Positions 15,295 through 24,147 of a stretch of 47,192 nucleotides of DNA are shown here, piece by piece. Both the position numbers and the translations under genes were made by a program. Origin of the DNA: an uncultured beta proteobacterium (GTDB lineage: Bacteria; Pseudomonadota; Gammaproteobacteria; Burkholderiales; Burkholderiaceae_C); NCBI GenBank assembly GCA_903886275.1, contig CAISLN010000085.1, positions 1 to 47,192 on the forward strand. The letters are read 5' to 3'. A model generated the notes under the pieces. The model was not told where the DNA came from and did no database searches. It worked only from the letters and a program-made list of their open reading frames with translations. Positions within the stretch are counted from its first letter, which is position 1. The number at the start of each line of letters is the position of its first letter.

Positions 15295-16107
15295 TTAAGC
15301 CAGCCACCGCTTGCGGCGCTTGTAGCTCTTCACGTCTTTAAAACTCTTGCGCTCGCCACCGCCCACGCCGAGGTAAAACTCTTTCACGTCTTCGTTGCTG
15401 CGCAGGTCAGAGGCGGCGCCGTCCATCACCACACGACCGGACTCCATGATGTAGCCGTAGTCGGCGTACTTGAGCGCCATGTTGGTGTTCTGCTCGGCCA
15501 GCAAGAAGGTCACCTTTTCCTTGGTGTTGAGGTCTTTCACGATCTCAAACACCTCTTCCACAATCTGTGGCGCCAGGCCCATGGAGGGCTCGTCGAGCAG
15601 CACCATATTGGGGTTGGTCATCAGGGCGCGGCCGATGGCGCACATCTGCTGCTCGCCGCCCGAGGTGTAGGCGGCCTGGCTGGTGCGCCGGGTTTTCAGG
15701 CGCGGAAAGTAGTTGTAGACCTTTTCCAGGTTGGCGGCGATCTCGCCCGCGCTCTTGCGGGTGTAGCCGCCGGTCAGCAGGTTTTCCTCGATCGTCAGGT
15801 GGGCAAAGCAGTGCCGCCCCTCCATCACCTGCACCACGCCGCGCTTGACCAGATCGGCGGGAGAGAGGTTTTCGATGCGCTCGCCGCGCAGCTCGATGGA
15901 GCCCTTGGTGACCTCGCCGCGCTCTCCTGCCAGCAGGTTGGAGATGGCGCGCAAGGTGGTGGTTTTGCCCGCGCCATTGCCCCCCAAAATGGCCACGATG
16001 GCGCCCTGGGGCACCTGCAGCGACACGCCCTTGAGAACCAGGATCACGTGGTTGTAAATGACCTCGATGCCATTTACGTTGAGAACAATGTTTGTGGGTT
16101 CACTCAT
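15295..16107 (-). CDS. livF: Branched-chain amino acid-type ABC transporter, ATP-binding protein LivF
   Basis: 270 residues with Walker A GGNGAGKTT, signature TSGGEQQMCAIGRAL, Walker B MVLLDEPSMGL and an H-loop-like region LLAEQN where LivF proteins have the usual N. A C-terminal tail KSFKDVKSYKRRKRWL extends beyond the typical 235-residue LivF. It would pair with LivG to energise LivH and LivM. The gene lies 89 bases after the binding-protein gene with two strong hairpins between them. The transported compound is likely the acid activated by the linked CoA ligases; HAAT transporters are not limited to amino acids. Confidence 0.9.
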   Translation of the reverse strand: MSEPTNIVLNVNGIEVIYNHVILVLKGVSLQVPQGAIVAILGGNGAGKTTTLRAISNLLAGERGEVTKGSIELRGERIENLSPADLVKRGVVQVMEGRHCFAHLTIEENLLTGGYTRKSAGEIAANLEKVYNYFPRLKTRRTSQAAYTSGGEQQMCAIGRALMTNPNMVLLDEPSMGLAPQIVEEVFEIVKDLNTKEKVTFLLAEQNTNMALKYADYGYIMESGRVVMDGAASDLRSNEDVKEFYLGVGGGERKSFKDVKSYKRRKRWLA

Positions 16108-16126
16108 AGTGCAAGTTTCCAGTCAG

Positions 16127-16182
16127 ACCAAACGAAAGGGCCGCATTGCGGGTCTTTCGTTTGGTGGCCCTTGCGGGCCACC
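16127..16182 (-). promoter_or_regulatory. Two adjacent hairpins between binding-protein and livF genes
   Basis: A 12-bp perfect stem (16127-16138 with 16154-16165) is followed by an 8-bp perfect stem with TTGC loop (GGTGGCCC 16163-16170, GGGCCACC 16175-16182). They share three bases, so the two folds compete. There is no U-tract on the minus strand. Structures in this position after a binding-protein gene often stabilise its message and lower expression of the genes behind it. Confidence 0.6.
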
Positions 16183-16196
16183 AAAGTGGGGTGTAC

Positions 16197-17528
16197 CTAG
16201 CTCTGGCAGTCGGCCGCAGGACGGCGTGTCAGCTTCTTGTCGGCCAGGTACTTGTCGGCACCGGCCTTGACCAGGGGCTTGAGGATTTGCTCATCGGCCT
16301 GGTACCAGTCGTTACCCACATTCCATTTGGCCCCGTCCCAGGTTTGCACACGCGCCCAGGTCGAACCCATGTGGTCGGCGCAGCTGGTACTGATCGGACG
16401 GATCACGCCGGTCAGGCCCAGAGCCGCCAGCTTCTTGTCGTCCAGCGACAGGTTTTCCAGACCCCAGCGCACCTGCTCGCCGGTCATGACCTTGCCCTTG
16501 CCAAAACGCTCTTGGGCGCGGCGCACGGCCTCGATGCTGAGCGCCTGGATGATCACGCCGCGGGTGTAGAGCACGGAGCCGACTTCGTCCTTCGGTCCGG
16601 TGCCCTGGCCCTTGTCGTGCACAAATTTGAGGATGTCTTGGATCACCTTGGGTTGCGTGCCGGCGGTGTTGAGTGCCAGCGCGTTATAGCCCTTGGCGCC
16701 CTCGCCCACGTCCTTCACGTCCGGCTCGGCACCAGCCCACCACACGCCATACATCTTGTCGCGCGGATAGCCCGTAGCCTGCGCTTCCTTCAGGGCCGTG
16801 GAATTCATCACACCCCAGCCCCACAGCAGCACGTAGTCGGGGCGGTTCTGGCGCACCTGCAACCAAGCAGCCTTCTGGTCCACGCCGGGCGCGGTCACGG
16901 GAATCATGGCCAGCTCAAATCCGAGTTGGCGGGCGCGCTCTTGCAGCAAAGGGATGGGTTCCTTGCCAAACGGACTGTCGTGGTAGACGAGCGTAATCTT
17001 CTTGCCCTTGAGCTTGTCCAGGCCGCCCTCTTTTTTGCCCAGGTGCTGGATCAAAATGTCGGCGCCGGTCCAGTAGCTGCCCATCAAGGGGAAGTTCCAC
17101 TTGAAGGCCTGGCCGTCTTGTGCCACGGACAAACCGTAACCCAGGGTGATCAAAGGCACCTTGTCGTTGACCACTTTTTCAGTCAGCGCAAAGGTGATGC
17201 CGGTGGCCTGCGGGTCAAACAGGGCCACGCCGGGTTTGCTCTTGAGGCGCTCGTAGCATTCCACGCCGCGGTCGGTGGCGTAGCCAGTTTCGCATTCTTC
17301 GTAGGTCAGCTTGACGCCATTGATGCCGCCGTCGCGGGCGTTGACCATCTTGATGTAGTCCTGCTTGCCGTTGGCCCATGGCACACCATTCGGTGCGTAA
17401 GGCCCGGTGCGGTAAGACAGCAGCGGAAAGAACTGCTCCTTGGCCTGGGCAAAGGCGCTGGGCGCGGCCAGGCTGGATACAACGGCCACCACGAGGGCGG
17501 CGGTGCGGGCGAGTGCGTGAAGCTTCAT
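16197..17528 (-). CDS. Periplasmic substrate-binding protein of a Liv-type ABC transporter
   Basis: 443 residues with a clear signal peptide (MKLHALARTAALVVAVVSSL, cleavage probably after AFA) and the type I periplasmic-binding fold: RTGPYAPNGVPWANGKQDYIKMVNARDGGINGVKL, then YHDSPFGKEPIPLLQERARQLG and DYVLLWGWGVMNSTALKEAQ. AGGAGAG lies seven bases before the ATG. It captures the substrate in the periplasm for LivHMGF. It is larger than LivJ/LivK (about 345 mature residues) and of the subtype linked with AMP-forming ligases, which fits aromatic or other carboxylic acids. Substrate identity is inference from the operon. Confidence 0.9.
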   Translation of the reverse strand: MKLHALARTAALVVAVVSSLAAPSAFAQAKEQFFPLLSYRTGPYAPNGVPWANGKQDYIKMVNARDGGINGVKLTYEECETGYATDRGVECYERLKSKPGVALFDPQATGITFALTEKVVNDKVPLITLGYGLSVAQDGQAFKWNFPLMGSYWTGADILIQHLGKKEGGLDKLKGKKITLVYHDSPFGKEPIPLLQERARQLGFELAMIPVTAPGVDQKAAWLQVRQNRPDYVLLWGWGVMNSTALKEAQATGYPRDKMYGVWWAGAEPDVKDVGEGAKGYNALALNTAGTQPKVIQDILKFVHDKGQGTGPKDEVGSVLYTRGVIIQALSIEAVRRAQERFGKGKVMTGEQVRWGLENLSLDDKKLAALGLTGVIRPISTSCADHMGSTWARVQTWDGAKWNVGNDWYQADEQILKPLVKAGADKYLADKKLTRRPAADCQS

Positions 17529-17592
17529 ATGTCTCTCCTAAGAATTTAAGTGGTGAAGCACAGGGAAAATCAAAGCGAATCAGTTCGCTGAA

Positions 17593-18669
17593 TCAATGGG
17601 GAAAAGGCCACAGGCGCAGCTTCTGCTTGGCCACCGCCCAGAGCTTGGCCAGGCCATGGGGCTCCACGATCAGGAACCACACAATCAGGCCGCCAAACAC
17701 CATCAGCTCTGCGTGCGACACGGTGGCGGTGGAAATCTCGAAGCCAAACAGGCTGGCAAAGGCCGGCAAAAATAAGTTGAGTGCAATCGGCAGCACCACG
17801 ATAAAGGCGGCGCCAAAAAAGCTGCCCATGATGGAGCCCATGCCGCCAATGATCACCATGAACAAGAGCTTGAAGGACTGGTCCACCGAGAAGGCCGCCG
17901 GCTCCCAGGCGCCCAGGTAAATAAAGGCCCACAGCCCGCCGGCCACGCCGACGATAAAGGAGCTCACCGCAAAGGCGCTGAGCTTGGCGTACATGGGGCG
18001 TATGCCGATCACGGCGGCGGCCACGTCCATGTCGCGAATGGCCATCCACTCGCGGCCCACGGCACCGCGCACCAGGTTCTTGGCCAAGAGCGCAATCACC
18101 GCCAGCAGCACCAGGCAGAACCAGTACTTGGCCATGGGGCTTTCCAGCGAGAAGCCAAACACCTGCAGGTTGTTGACCGACACCGAACCGCTTGAGGAAT
18201 TGTTGGTAAACCACTGCACGCGCAGGAACAGCCAGTCGGCAAAGAACTGCGCCGCCAGCGTCGCCACCGCCAGGTACAGGCCCTTGACGCGCAGGCTCGG
18301 CAGTCCAAAGAGCATGCCAAACAGCATGGCGCAAACGCCACCCAAAATCAGCGCCAGCACCAGCGGCATGCCGTCGATGCGCACAAAGAAGTTGTAGGCC
18401 GCGTAGGCCCCCACCGCCATAAAGGCGCCCGAGCCCAGCGAGATCTGGCCGCAGTAGCCCACCAAAATATTCACGCCGATAGCCGCTAGCGAGAAGATCA
18501 AAAAGGGAATCAGGATGGCGCGAAAGATGTAGTCGCTGGCCAGCATGGGAACCACCGCAAAGCCCACCACCAGCAGCAAAAGCATGGCGATGCGATCCTG
18601 CAGGATGGGCAGGATCTGCTGGTCCGCGCGGTAGCTGGTTTTGAATTGGCCGTTTTCTCTGTAGAACAT
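17593..18669 (-). CDS. livM: Branched-chain amino acid-type ABC transporter permease LivM
   Basis: 358 residues with about nine to ten hydrophobic segments and the LivM hallmark ILVGYCGQISLGSGAFMAVGAYAAY near residue 70. The cytoplasmic coupling loop, GREWMAIRDMDVAAAVIGI, is present and intact. It forms the channel with LivH. The gene sits between livH and the binding-protein gene, with a 64-base gap to the latter. The N-terminus (MFYRENGQFKTSYRADQQ) is a short hydrophilic lead, usual for LivM in this operon type. Confidence 0.92.
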   Translation of the reverse strand: MFYRENGQFKTSYRADQQILPILQDRIAMLLLLVVGFAVVPMLASDYIFRAILIPFLIFSLAAIGVNILVGYCGQISLGSGAFMAVGAYAAYNFFVRIDGMPLVLALILGGVCAMLFGMLFGLPSLRVKGLYLAVATLAAQFFADWLFLRVQWFTNNSSSGSVSVNNLQVFGFSLESPMAKYWFCLVLLAVIALLAKNLVRGAVGREWMAIRDMDVAAAVIGIRPMYAKLSAFAVSSFIVGVAGGLWAFIYLGAWEPAAFSVDQSFKLLFMVIIGGMGSIMGSFFGAAFIVVLPIALNLFLPAFASLFGFEISTATVSHAELMVFGGLIVWFLIVEPHGLAKLWAVAKQKLRLWPFPH

Positions 18670-18754
18670 TTTTTATCTCTCAAACACGGTCAATGATTTT
18701 TTAGTTCCGAAATAACTTTGCTGCGCCGTCTTCGCTGAAAAGATCGTCATGGTG

Positions 18755-19681
18755 CTACACCCGATCAATGATCTTCTCGCCAAACAAACCTTGCGGACGG
18801 ATCAGCAGGAAGCCCAGCGCCAGCACATAGGCAAACCAGATCTCGATACCACCGCCCACATACGGCCCCAGATACACCTCGGACAGCTTCTCGCCCACAC
18901 CGATGATCAGACCGCCCACAATCGCGCCGGGCACCGAGGTCAGGCCACCCAAAATAACGACAGGCAATGCACGCAACGCCACCGTGGTCAACGAAAACTG
19001 CACACCGAGCTTGCTGCCCCAAATCATTCCGGCGACAAGTGCCACGACCCCAGCCACGCACCAAACGATGACCCAGATGCGGTTGAGCGGAATGCCAATG
19101 CTTTGCGCCGCCTGGTGGTCATCGGCCACGGCGCGCAGGGCGCGTCCGGTAGAGGTCTTCTGAAAAAACACGCTCAGCAGAGCCACCAGCGAAGCGGCAA
19201 TGATGGCGGCGTAAAAGTCTTCCTTGTTGATCAGGATGCCGCCCGCAAAGGTGCTCTCCAAAATCATCACCGGATCCTTGGGCATGCCGATATCGATCTT
19301 GTAAATGCTGCTGCCAAACAGCGACTGGCCCAGGCCTTCGAGAAAGTAGGTGATGCCCAGCGTGGCCATCAAGAGCGTCGTTCCCTCCTGGTTCACCAGG
19401 TGGCGCAGCACCAGGCGCTCGATGATCCAGGCCACCACGAACATCACCACACCGGCGCCTATAAAGGCCAGCACATTGACCAGGAAAAAGTTGGTAATGC
19501 CCAAGAGCGGAATCCACTCCGAGAAGCGCGCCATCGCCAGGGCCGCAAACAGCACCATGGCGCCCTGTGCAAAATTGAACACACCAGAGGCCTTGTAGAT
19601 CAGCACAAAGCCCAGCGCCACCAGCGAATACAGCATGCCGGCCATCAGGCCGCCCAGCAAAGTTTCAAGGAAAAAAGCCAT
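18755..19681 (-). CDS. livH: Branched-chain amino acid-type ABC transporter permease LivH
   Basis: 308 residues, highly hydrophobic, starting MAFFLETLLGGLMAGMLYSLVALGFVLIYKASGVFNFAQGAM, the signature opening of LivH permeases. The coupling loop TSTGRALRAVADDHQAAQSIGI and the C-terminal GLTSVPGAIVGGLIIGVGEKL are intact. It partners LivM in the membrane. A 73-base gap separates it from livM; a 156-base gap with a dispersed repeat separates it from livG upstream. Confidence 0.92.
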   Translation of the reverse strand: MAFFLETLLGGLMAGMLYSLVALGFVLIYKASGVFNFAQGAMVLFAALAMARFSEWIPLLGITNFFLVNVLAFIGAGVVMFVVAWIIERLVLRHLVNQEGTTLLMATLGITYFLEGLGQSLFGSSIYKIDIGMPKDPVMILESTFAGGILINKEDFYAAIIAASLVALLSVFFQKTSTGRALRAVADDHQAAQSIGIPLNRIWVIVWCVAGVVALVAGMIWGSKLGVQFSLTTVALRALPVVILGGLTSVPGAIVGGLIIGVGEKLSEVYLGPYVGGGIEIWFAYVLALGFLLIRPQGLFGEKIIDRV

Positions 19682-19810
19682 GATTAAACGCTCCCCCCCG
19701 TTGCTTGCTCACTGCGTGTAGCCGCATACCCCCTCAAGAGGGCGATGCCAGTGGCCCGGCAAAGCCGGTTCCACGGCATCCCTGGGAAACTTCCCCTTGC
19801 TTGTGAAGCG
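19682..19810 (+). repeat. Palindromic intergenic repeat, copy 2
   Basis: The gap between livG and livH contains, in opposite orientation, the same blocks as the gap at 15080-15292, including an exact 18-base match (19754-19771 against 15135-15152). The two copies within one operon are about 4.6 kb apart. The boundaries are approximate. Confidence 0.55.
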
Positions 19811-19837
19811 TGTGTATTGTTTTGCATGGTCTTTTGT

Positions 19838-20620
19838 TCAGTGGGACGTGCCAAGGTAGGCACTGATCACGTCTTCGTTGTTGCGTACTTCGTCGGGCGT
19901 GCCGTCGCCAATCTTCTTGCCGTAGTCCAGCACCACCACGCGGTCGGAGATGTCCATCACCACGCCCATGTCATGCTCGATCAGCACCACGGTGGTTCCG
20001 AATTCGTCGTTCACGTCCAGCACAAAGCGGCACATGTCCTGCTTCTCTTCGACGTTCATGCCGGCCATGGGTTCATCCAAGAGCAGCACCTGCGGCTCCA
20101 TGGCCAGGGCGCGCCCTAAGTCCACCCGCTTTTGCAGGCCGTAGGGCAACTGGCCCACGGGCGTCTTGCGAAAGGCCTGGATTTCCAGGAAGTCGATGAT
20201 GCGTTCCACCGCCTCGCGGTGCCGGATCTCTTCGCGCTCGGCCGGGCCTATGCGCAGCGCCTGCATCAGGATGCTGCTTTTGATCTTGAGGTTGCGCCCG
20301 GACATGATGTTGTCGAGCACGCTCATGCCCTTGAACAGCGCCAGGTTCTGGAAGGTGCGTCCTATTCCCATGCTGGCCACCTGGTGGCTGTCCATGTGGC
20401 TAAAGGTCTGACCCCGAAAGCTGATGGTGCCCACCTGCGGGCGGTACACGCCGTTGATGCAGTTGAGCATGGAGCTTTTGCCCGCGCCATTGGGGCCGAT
20501 GATGGCGCGTATCTCGTGTTCCTTGACGTTGAACGAGATGTCCGTCAGGGCCTTCACGCCGCCAAAGCTTAAAGAGATGTTCTTGACGTCGAGAATGACG
20601 TCACCGATTTTCTTGGTCAT
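19838..20620 (-). CDS. livG: Branched-chain amino acid-type ABC transporter, ATP-binding protein LivG
   Basis: 260 residues with Walker A GPNGAGKSS, the LivG-type signature LPYGLQKRVDLGRAL, Walker B VLLLDEPMAGM, and the H-loop LIEHDMGVVMDI. The N-terminal ISLSFGGVKALTDISFNVKEHE matches LivG. Its start codon overlaps the stop of the upstream acyl-CoA synthetase gene (ATGA at 20617-20620), so transport and activation are translationally coupled. It forms the ATPase pair with LivF. Confidence 0.93.
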   Translation of the reverse strand: MTKKIGDVILDVKNISLSFGGVKALTDISFNVKEHEIRAIIGPNGAGKSSMLNCINGVYRPQVGTISFRGQTFSHMDSHQVASMGIGRTFQNLALFKGMSVLDNIMSGRNLKIKSSILMQALRIGPAEREEIRHREAVERIIDFLEIQAFRKTPVGQLPYGLQKRVDLGRALAMEPQVLLLDEPMAGMNVEEKQDMCRFVLDVNDEFGTTVVLIEHDMGVVMDISDRVVVLDYGKKIGDGTPDEVRNNEDVISAYLGTSH

Positions 20621-22563
20621 GCTGCAGCCTTCACGGGGGCAAAAATCTTCGCGTCGTCCAGCGCCAAGGTGGCGCTGACGCTGCCGGTGCGGCCGTCTTC
20701 AAACTTCACCACGGTCTCAATGAATTGGCTGGTCTTGCCGGCGTACAGGGCGTCCACCAGCACGCCGTATTTGTCGGCAATAAAGCCGCGTCGGACCTTG
20801 TTGGTGCGGGTGAGTTCGCCGTCGTCCGCGTCGAGCTCCTTGTGCAAAATCAGGAAGCGGCTGACCTGGCTGCCGGCCAGAAGTTTGTCCACGCTGAGGT
20901 CGGCGTTGACCTTTTCCACGCACTCTTTAATGAGTTGGTAGACCTCGGGCTTTTGCGCCAGATCGGTGTAGCCGGCATAGGGCAGGTTGCGCCGCTCGGC
21001 CCAGTTGCCCACGGCGTCAAAGTCGATGTTGATAAAGACGCAGACCTTCTCGCGGCCGTCGCCATAGGCCACGACCTCCTTGATGTGCTGGAAGAACTTG
21101 AGCTTGTTCTCCACATACTTGGGCGCAAACATGGCGCCATCAAAGTCACCGCCCTGTATGCGGCCCACGTCTTTGACGCGGTCGATGATCTTCAGGTGGC
21201 CGTGCGCATCGATAAAGCCGGCGTCGCTGGTGTGGTACCAACCGTCCGCAGACAAAACTTCGGCCGTGGCGGTCGGGTTTTTGTAATAGGACTTGAACAG
21301 GCCGGGCGACTTAACCAGGATTTCGCCGTTGTCGGCCACCTTGATTTCGACCCCTGCGCAGGGCACGCCCACGGTGTCGGCGCGCGCCTCGTTGTCGGGC
21401 TGCAGGCAGACAAAAACGGCGGTCTCGGTGGAGCCGTAGAGCTGCTTGATGTTGATGCCGATGGCTCGGTAAAAACTGAACAGGTCCGGGCCAATGGCCT
21501 CGCCCGCCGTGTAGGCCACGCGCACCCGGCTAAAGCCCAGGGTGTTGCGAAGCGGGCCGTAGACGCACAAATTTCCCAGCGCATACAGCAGCTTGTCGAT
21601 GGGGCCCACGGCCTCGCCATTCATCAGGGCCGGACCGACCCGGTTGGCCACGGCCATAAAGGCATGGAACATTTTGCGTTTGAGGGCGCCGGCGTCTTCC
21701 ATGCGGATCATCACGCTGGTGAGCAGGCCTTCAAACACGCGGGGCGGCGCGAAGTAATAGGTCGGGCCGATTTCCTTCAGGTCGATGGTGGCGGTGGCGG
21801 CCGACTCGGGGCAGTTCACCACATAGCCGCAGGCCAGCCATTGCGCATAGCTAAAAATATTTTGGCCGATCCAGGCCGGTGGCAAATAGGCCAGCACCTC
21901 TTCTGCGCTGGTGAGCTTGTCAAAGTCGGCGCCGGCGCGGGCGCGGTTCAACAGCGAGTCGTGCGTGTGCACCACGCCCTTGGGGTTGCCGGTGGTGCCC
22001 GAGGTAAAGAACATCGCGCCCACATCATCGGGCTGGACCTTGGCCACTTCTTCCTTGAAGAAATCGGTGTGCAACGATGCAAAGGCCTTGCCCCTTGCCT
22101 GCAACTCGTCGAGCGAGGCCAGACCCGGCTCATCGTATTTGCGCAGGCCGCGCGGGTCATCAAAATAGATGCGCGCCAACTGCGGGCATTGCTCACGAAT
22201 TTCCAGCAGCTTATCGACCTGCTCCTGGTCTTCGGCAAAGGCAAAGGTCACTTCGGCATTGTTGATGGGGTACACGCATTCAGCGGCCGCCGCGTCCTGG
22301 TACAAAGGGATCGGCACCGCGCCCAGGGACTGCACGGCCAGCATGGTGGCATAGAGGCGGGGGCGGTTGGCACCGATCACGACCATGTGGTCGTCCCGGC
22401 GCAGACCGGCCTGGTGCAGGCCAGCGGCCAGTTCCTCGACCATGGTGGCCAGGGCAGCCCAGCTCAGGGTTTGCCAGATGCCGTATTCCTTTTCGCGCAT
22501 GGCAGGCGCTTGCGGGCGCTGCACGGCGTGTTGCATCAACAGTTGCGGGAAGGTCGTTCGCAT
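20617..22563 (-). CDS. AMP-forming acyl-CoA synthetase (long-chain-type)
   Basis: 648 residues of the ANL superfamily. The phosphate-binding loop is TSGTTGNPKG (187-196), followed by the PPAWIGQNIF region, YGSTET, and the hinge/adenylate region WYHTSDAGFIDAHGHLKIIDRVKDVGRIQGG. It has the C-terminal extension typical of bacterial long-chain fatty-acyl-CoA-synthetase-like enzymes. It makes acyl-AMP and then acyl-CoA in the cytosol. As first gene of the Liv operon, overlapping livG by four bases, its natural substrate is probably what the transporter imports; the family name should not be taken as proof of long-chain fatty acids. Divergent Crp/Fnr genes start 156 bases away. Confidence 0.9.
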   Translation of the reverse strand: MRTTFPQLLMQHAVQRPQAPAMREKEYGIWQTLSWAALATMVEELAAGLHQAGLRRDDHMVVIGANRPRLYATMLAVQSLGAVPIPLYQDAAAAECVYPINNAEVTFAFAEDQEQVDKLLEIREQCPQLARIYFDDPRGLRKYDEPGLASLDELQARGKAFASLHTDFFKEEVAKVQPDDVGAMFFTSGTTGNPKGVVHTHDSLLNRARAGADFDKLTSAEEVLAYLPPAWIGQNIFSYAQWLACGYVVNCPESAATATIDLKEIGPTYYFAPPRVFEGLLTSVMIRMEDAGALKRKMFHAFMAVANRVGPALMNGEAVGPIDKLLYALGNLCVYGPLRNTLGFSRVRVAYTAGEAIGPDLFSFYRAIGINIKQLYGSTETAVFVCLQPDNEARADTVGVPCAGVEIKVADNGEILVKSPGLFKSYYKNPTATAEVLSADGWYHTSDAGFIDAHGHLKIIDRVKDVGRIQGGDFDGAMFAPKYVENKLKFFQHIKEVVAYGDGREKVCVFINIDFDAVGNWAERRNLPYAGYTDLAQKPEVYQLIKECVEKVNADLSVDKLLAGSQVSRFLILHKELDADDGELTRTNKVRRGFIADKYGVLVDALYAGKTSQFIETVVKFEDGRTGSVSATLALDDAKIFAPVKAAA

Positions 22564-22718
22564 GGGTTGTCCTCTCGTGGCCCGGCGCAGATGCGGGGGC
22601 TCTTCGAATAGCTCCGATTATTGGACTAGCATTGACGTTGTGTTGTCACTCTGGCGACTATTCAGACGTTTACCGATAGGTGTTTTCCCTTCACTTATCA
22701 GCAACTTACAAACCACCT

Positions 22719-23432
22719 ATGAACGCAGACAGTTCTTTGCACCAGCGCCGGCGCCCGCTCACCGAGCCAGAGCTCGACGCCATTCCCTGGCTGCGCCTGC
22801 TCAAGCCCGAGGAACGCCAGCGCGCGGTGGACGACCTGCGCATCAGTGAAGCGCAGATCGGCGAGTTTGTCTGCCGCATGGGCAGGCCCGTGACCTATTG
22901 GTTTGGCGTGGTGGACGGCCTCTTGAAGATGAGCACCGAAAACGCCGAGGGCCAGACCATGACCTTTACCGGCGTGCCCCCAGGCGGCTGGTTTGGCGAG
23001 GGCACGGCGCTTAAGCGCGAGGTCTACCGCTACCACATCCAGCCGCTGCGCAAAAGTCTGGTGGCCGGCCTGCATGTAGACACCTTCCACTGGCTGCTGG
23101 ACCATTCGATTGGCTTTAACCGCTTTGTGATGAACCAGCTCAACGAGAGACTGGGCCAGTTCATCGCGATGCGCGAGATCGACCGGCTCAACAACCCCGA
23201 CATCCGCGTGGCACGCAGCCTGGCCTCCCTGTTCAACCCCGCGCTGTACCCAGGCGTGGGCGAGGTGCTGCGCATCACCCAGCAGGAGCTTGCCTACCTG
23301 GTGGGCCTGTCGCGCCAGCGCGTCAACGAGGCGCTGACCACGCTGGCAGAGCAGGGTTCCATCCGGGTCGAATACGGCGGCCTGCGCATCCTCGATTTGC
23401 CGGCCCTGCGCTCGCAGGTCTTAAAGTCTTAG
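22719..23432 (+). CDS. Crp/Fnr-family transcriptional regulator 1
   Basis: 237 residues from the ATG at 22719; a GTG at 22680 is in frame, but the extension is not family-like. The N-terminal half is a cyclic-nucleotide-binding-type beta-roll (GVVDGLLKMSTENAEGQTMTFTGVPPGGWFGEG). The C-terminal winged helix contains ITQQELAYLVGLSRQRVNEALTTLAEQG. No FNR-type N-terminal cysteine cluster is seen, so it is not a simple oxygen-sensing FNR. It is divergent from the acyl-CoA synthetase/Liv operon, which makes it the likely regulator of that operon, perhaps responding to an acyl-CoA or other ligand. The ligand is unknown. Confidence 0.88.
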   Translation: MNADSSLHQRRRPLTEPELDAIPWLRLLKPEERQRAVDDLRISEAQIGEFVCRMGRPVTYWFGVVDGLLKMSTENAEGQTMTFTGVPPGGWFGEGTALKREVYRYHIQPLRKSLVAGLHVDTFHWLLDHSIGFNRFVMNQLNERLGQFIAMREIDRLNNPDIRVARSLASLFNPALYPGVGEVLRITQQELAYLVGLSRQRVNEALTTLAEQGSIRVEYGGLRILDLPALRSQVLKS

Positions 23433-23460
23433 TACTGCAACCCGGGGCTACACTGCAGTG

Positions 23461-24114
23461 ATGCACATTGATCCGGTCGCCCTTTACCCCGCACTGGCCC
23501 ATGTGACTCCCGGCCTGCAAACCCTGGGTGCGGCGGCCCTTCCGGTCACGGTACCCAAGGGCAGCATGCTGTTTAACGAAGGCACCGCCTGCCAGGGCTT
23601 CCCCCTGGTGCTAGACGGCGAGGTGAAGGTGTCGCGCCATTCGGGCGATGGTCGCTCGCTGGAGCTGTACCGGGTGGTGCCGGGCGAGTTGTGTCTGGCC
23701 TCCAGCGCCAGCCTGTTCAGCAACGTACCGATGGCAGCCCAGGGCATCAGCACCAGGCCCACCACCCTGCTGATGGTTGCGCCCCCGGTATTTGTCCAAT
23801 GGCTCGAAGGCCAGGAGTTTCGCAACGCGGTGCTGGGCCTGTTTGCCCAGCGCATGGCCGACCTGACCGGGCTGATTGACGCGGTGGCCTTTCAGCGCCT
23901 GGACCAGCGTCTGGCCGCCACCCTGCTGGGGCGCGGCCAAAGCCTGGCGCTGACCCACCAGCAACTCGCCGACGAACTCGGCACGGTGCGCGAGATGGTG
24001 TCGCGCCTGCTGCGCCGCTTCGAGCGCGAAGGCTGGGTCGCTTTGGCGCGAGAGCATATCCAGATTCTCGACAGCAAGGCGCTGCGCGCGCTTGCCACTG
24101 CATCGGGAAATTAG
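23461..24114 (+). CDS. Crp/Fnr-family transcriptional regulator 2
   Basis: 217 residues from the ATG at 23461 (a GTG one codon earlier is also open). It has an N-terminal beta-roll (VPKGSMLFNEGTACQGFPLVLDGEVKVS, then SLELYRVVPGELC) and a C-terminal helix-turn-helix (LTHQQLADELGTVREMVSRLLRRFEREG). The recognition helix TVREMVSRLLRR resembles that of FNR/DNR-type proteins that bind TGA-N6-TCA sites. It lacks a four-cysteine cluster but has C and F residues in the pocket region. It follows regulator 1 by 28 bases and may be co-transcribed. A candidate site for such a protein lies in the next gap. Confidence 0.88.
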   Translation: MHIDPVALYPALAHVTPGLQTLGAAALPVTVPKGSMLFNEGTACQGFPLVLDGEVKVSRHSGDGRSLELYRVVPGELCLASSASLFSNVPMAAQGISTRPTTLLMVAPPVFVQWLEGQEFRNAVLGLFAQRMADLTGLIDAVAFQRLDQRLAATLLGRGQSLALTHQQLADELGTVREMVSRLLRRFEREGWVALAREHIQILDSKALRALATASGN

Positions 24115-24147
24115 GGCGGCGTGCACAGCCGTCGCGCAAAAACCTGG

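Noticed and set aside
22632..22661. Sigma70 promoter with TTGACG for the first Crp/Fnr gene
   Set aside because: A -35-like TTGACG is present at 22632-22637, but no good -10 lies at 16-18 bases, so it was not listed as a feature.
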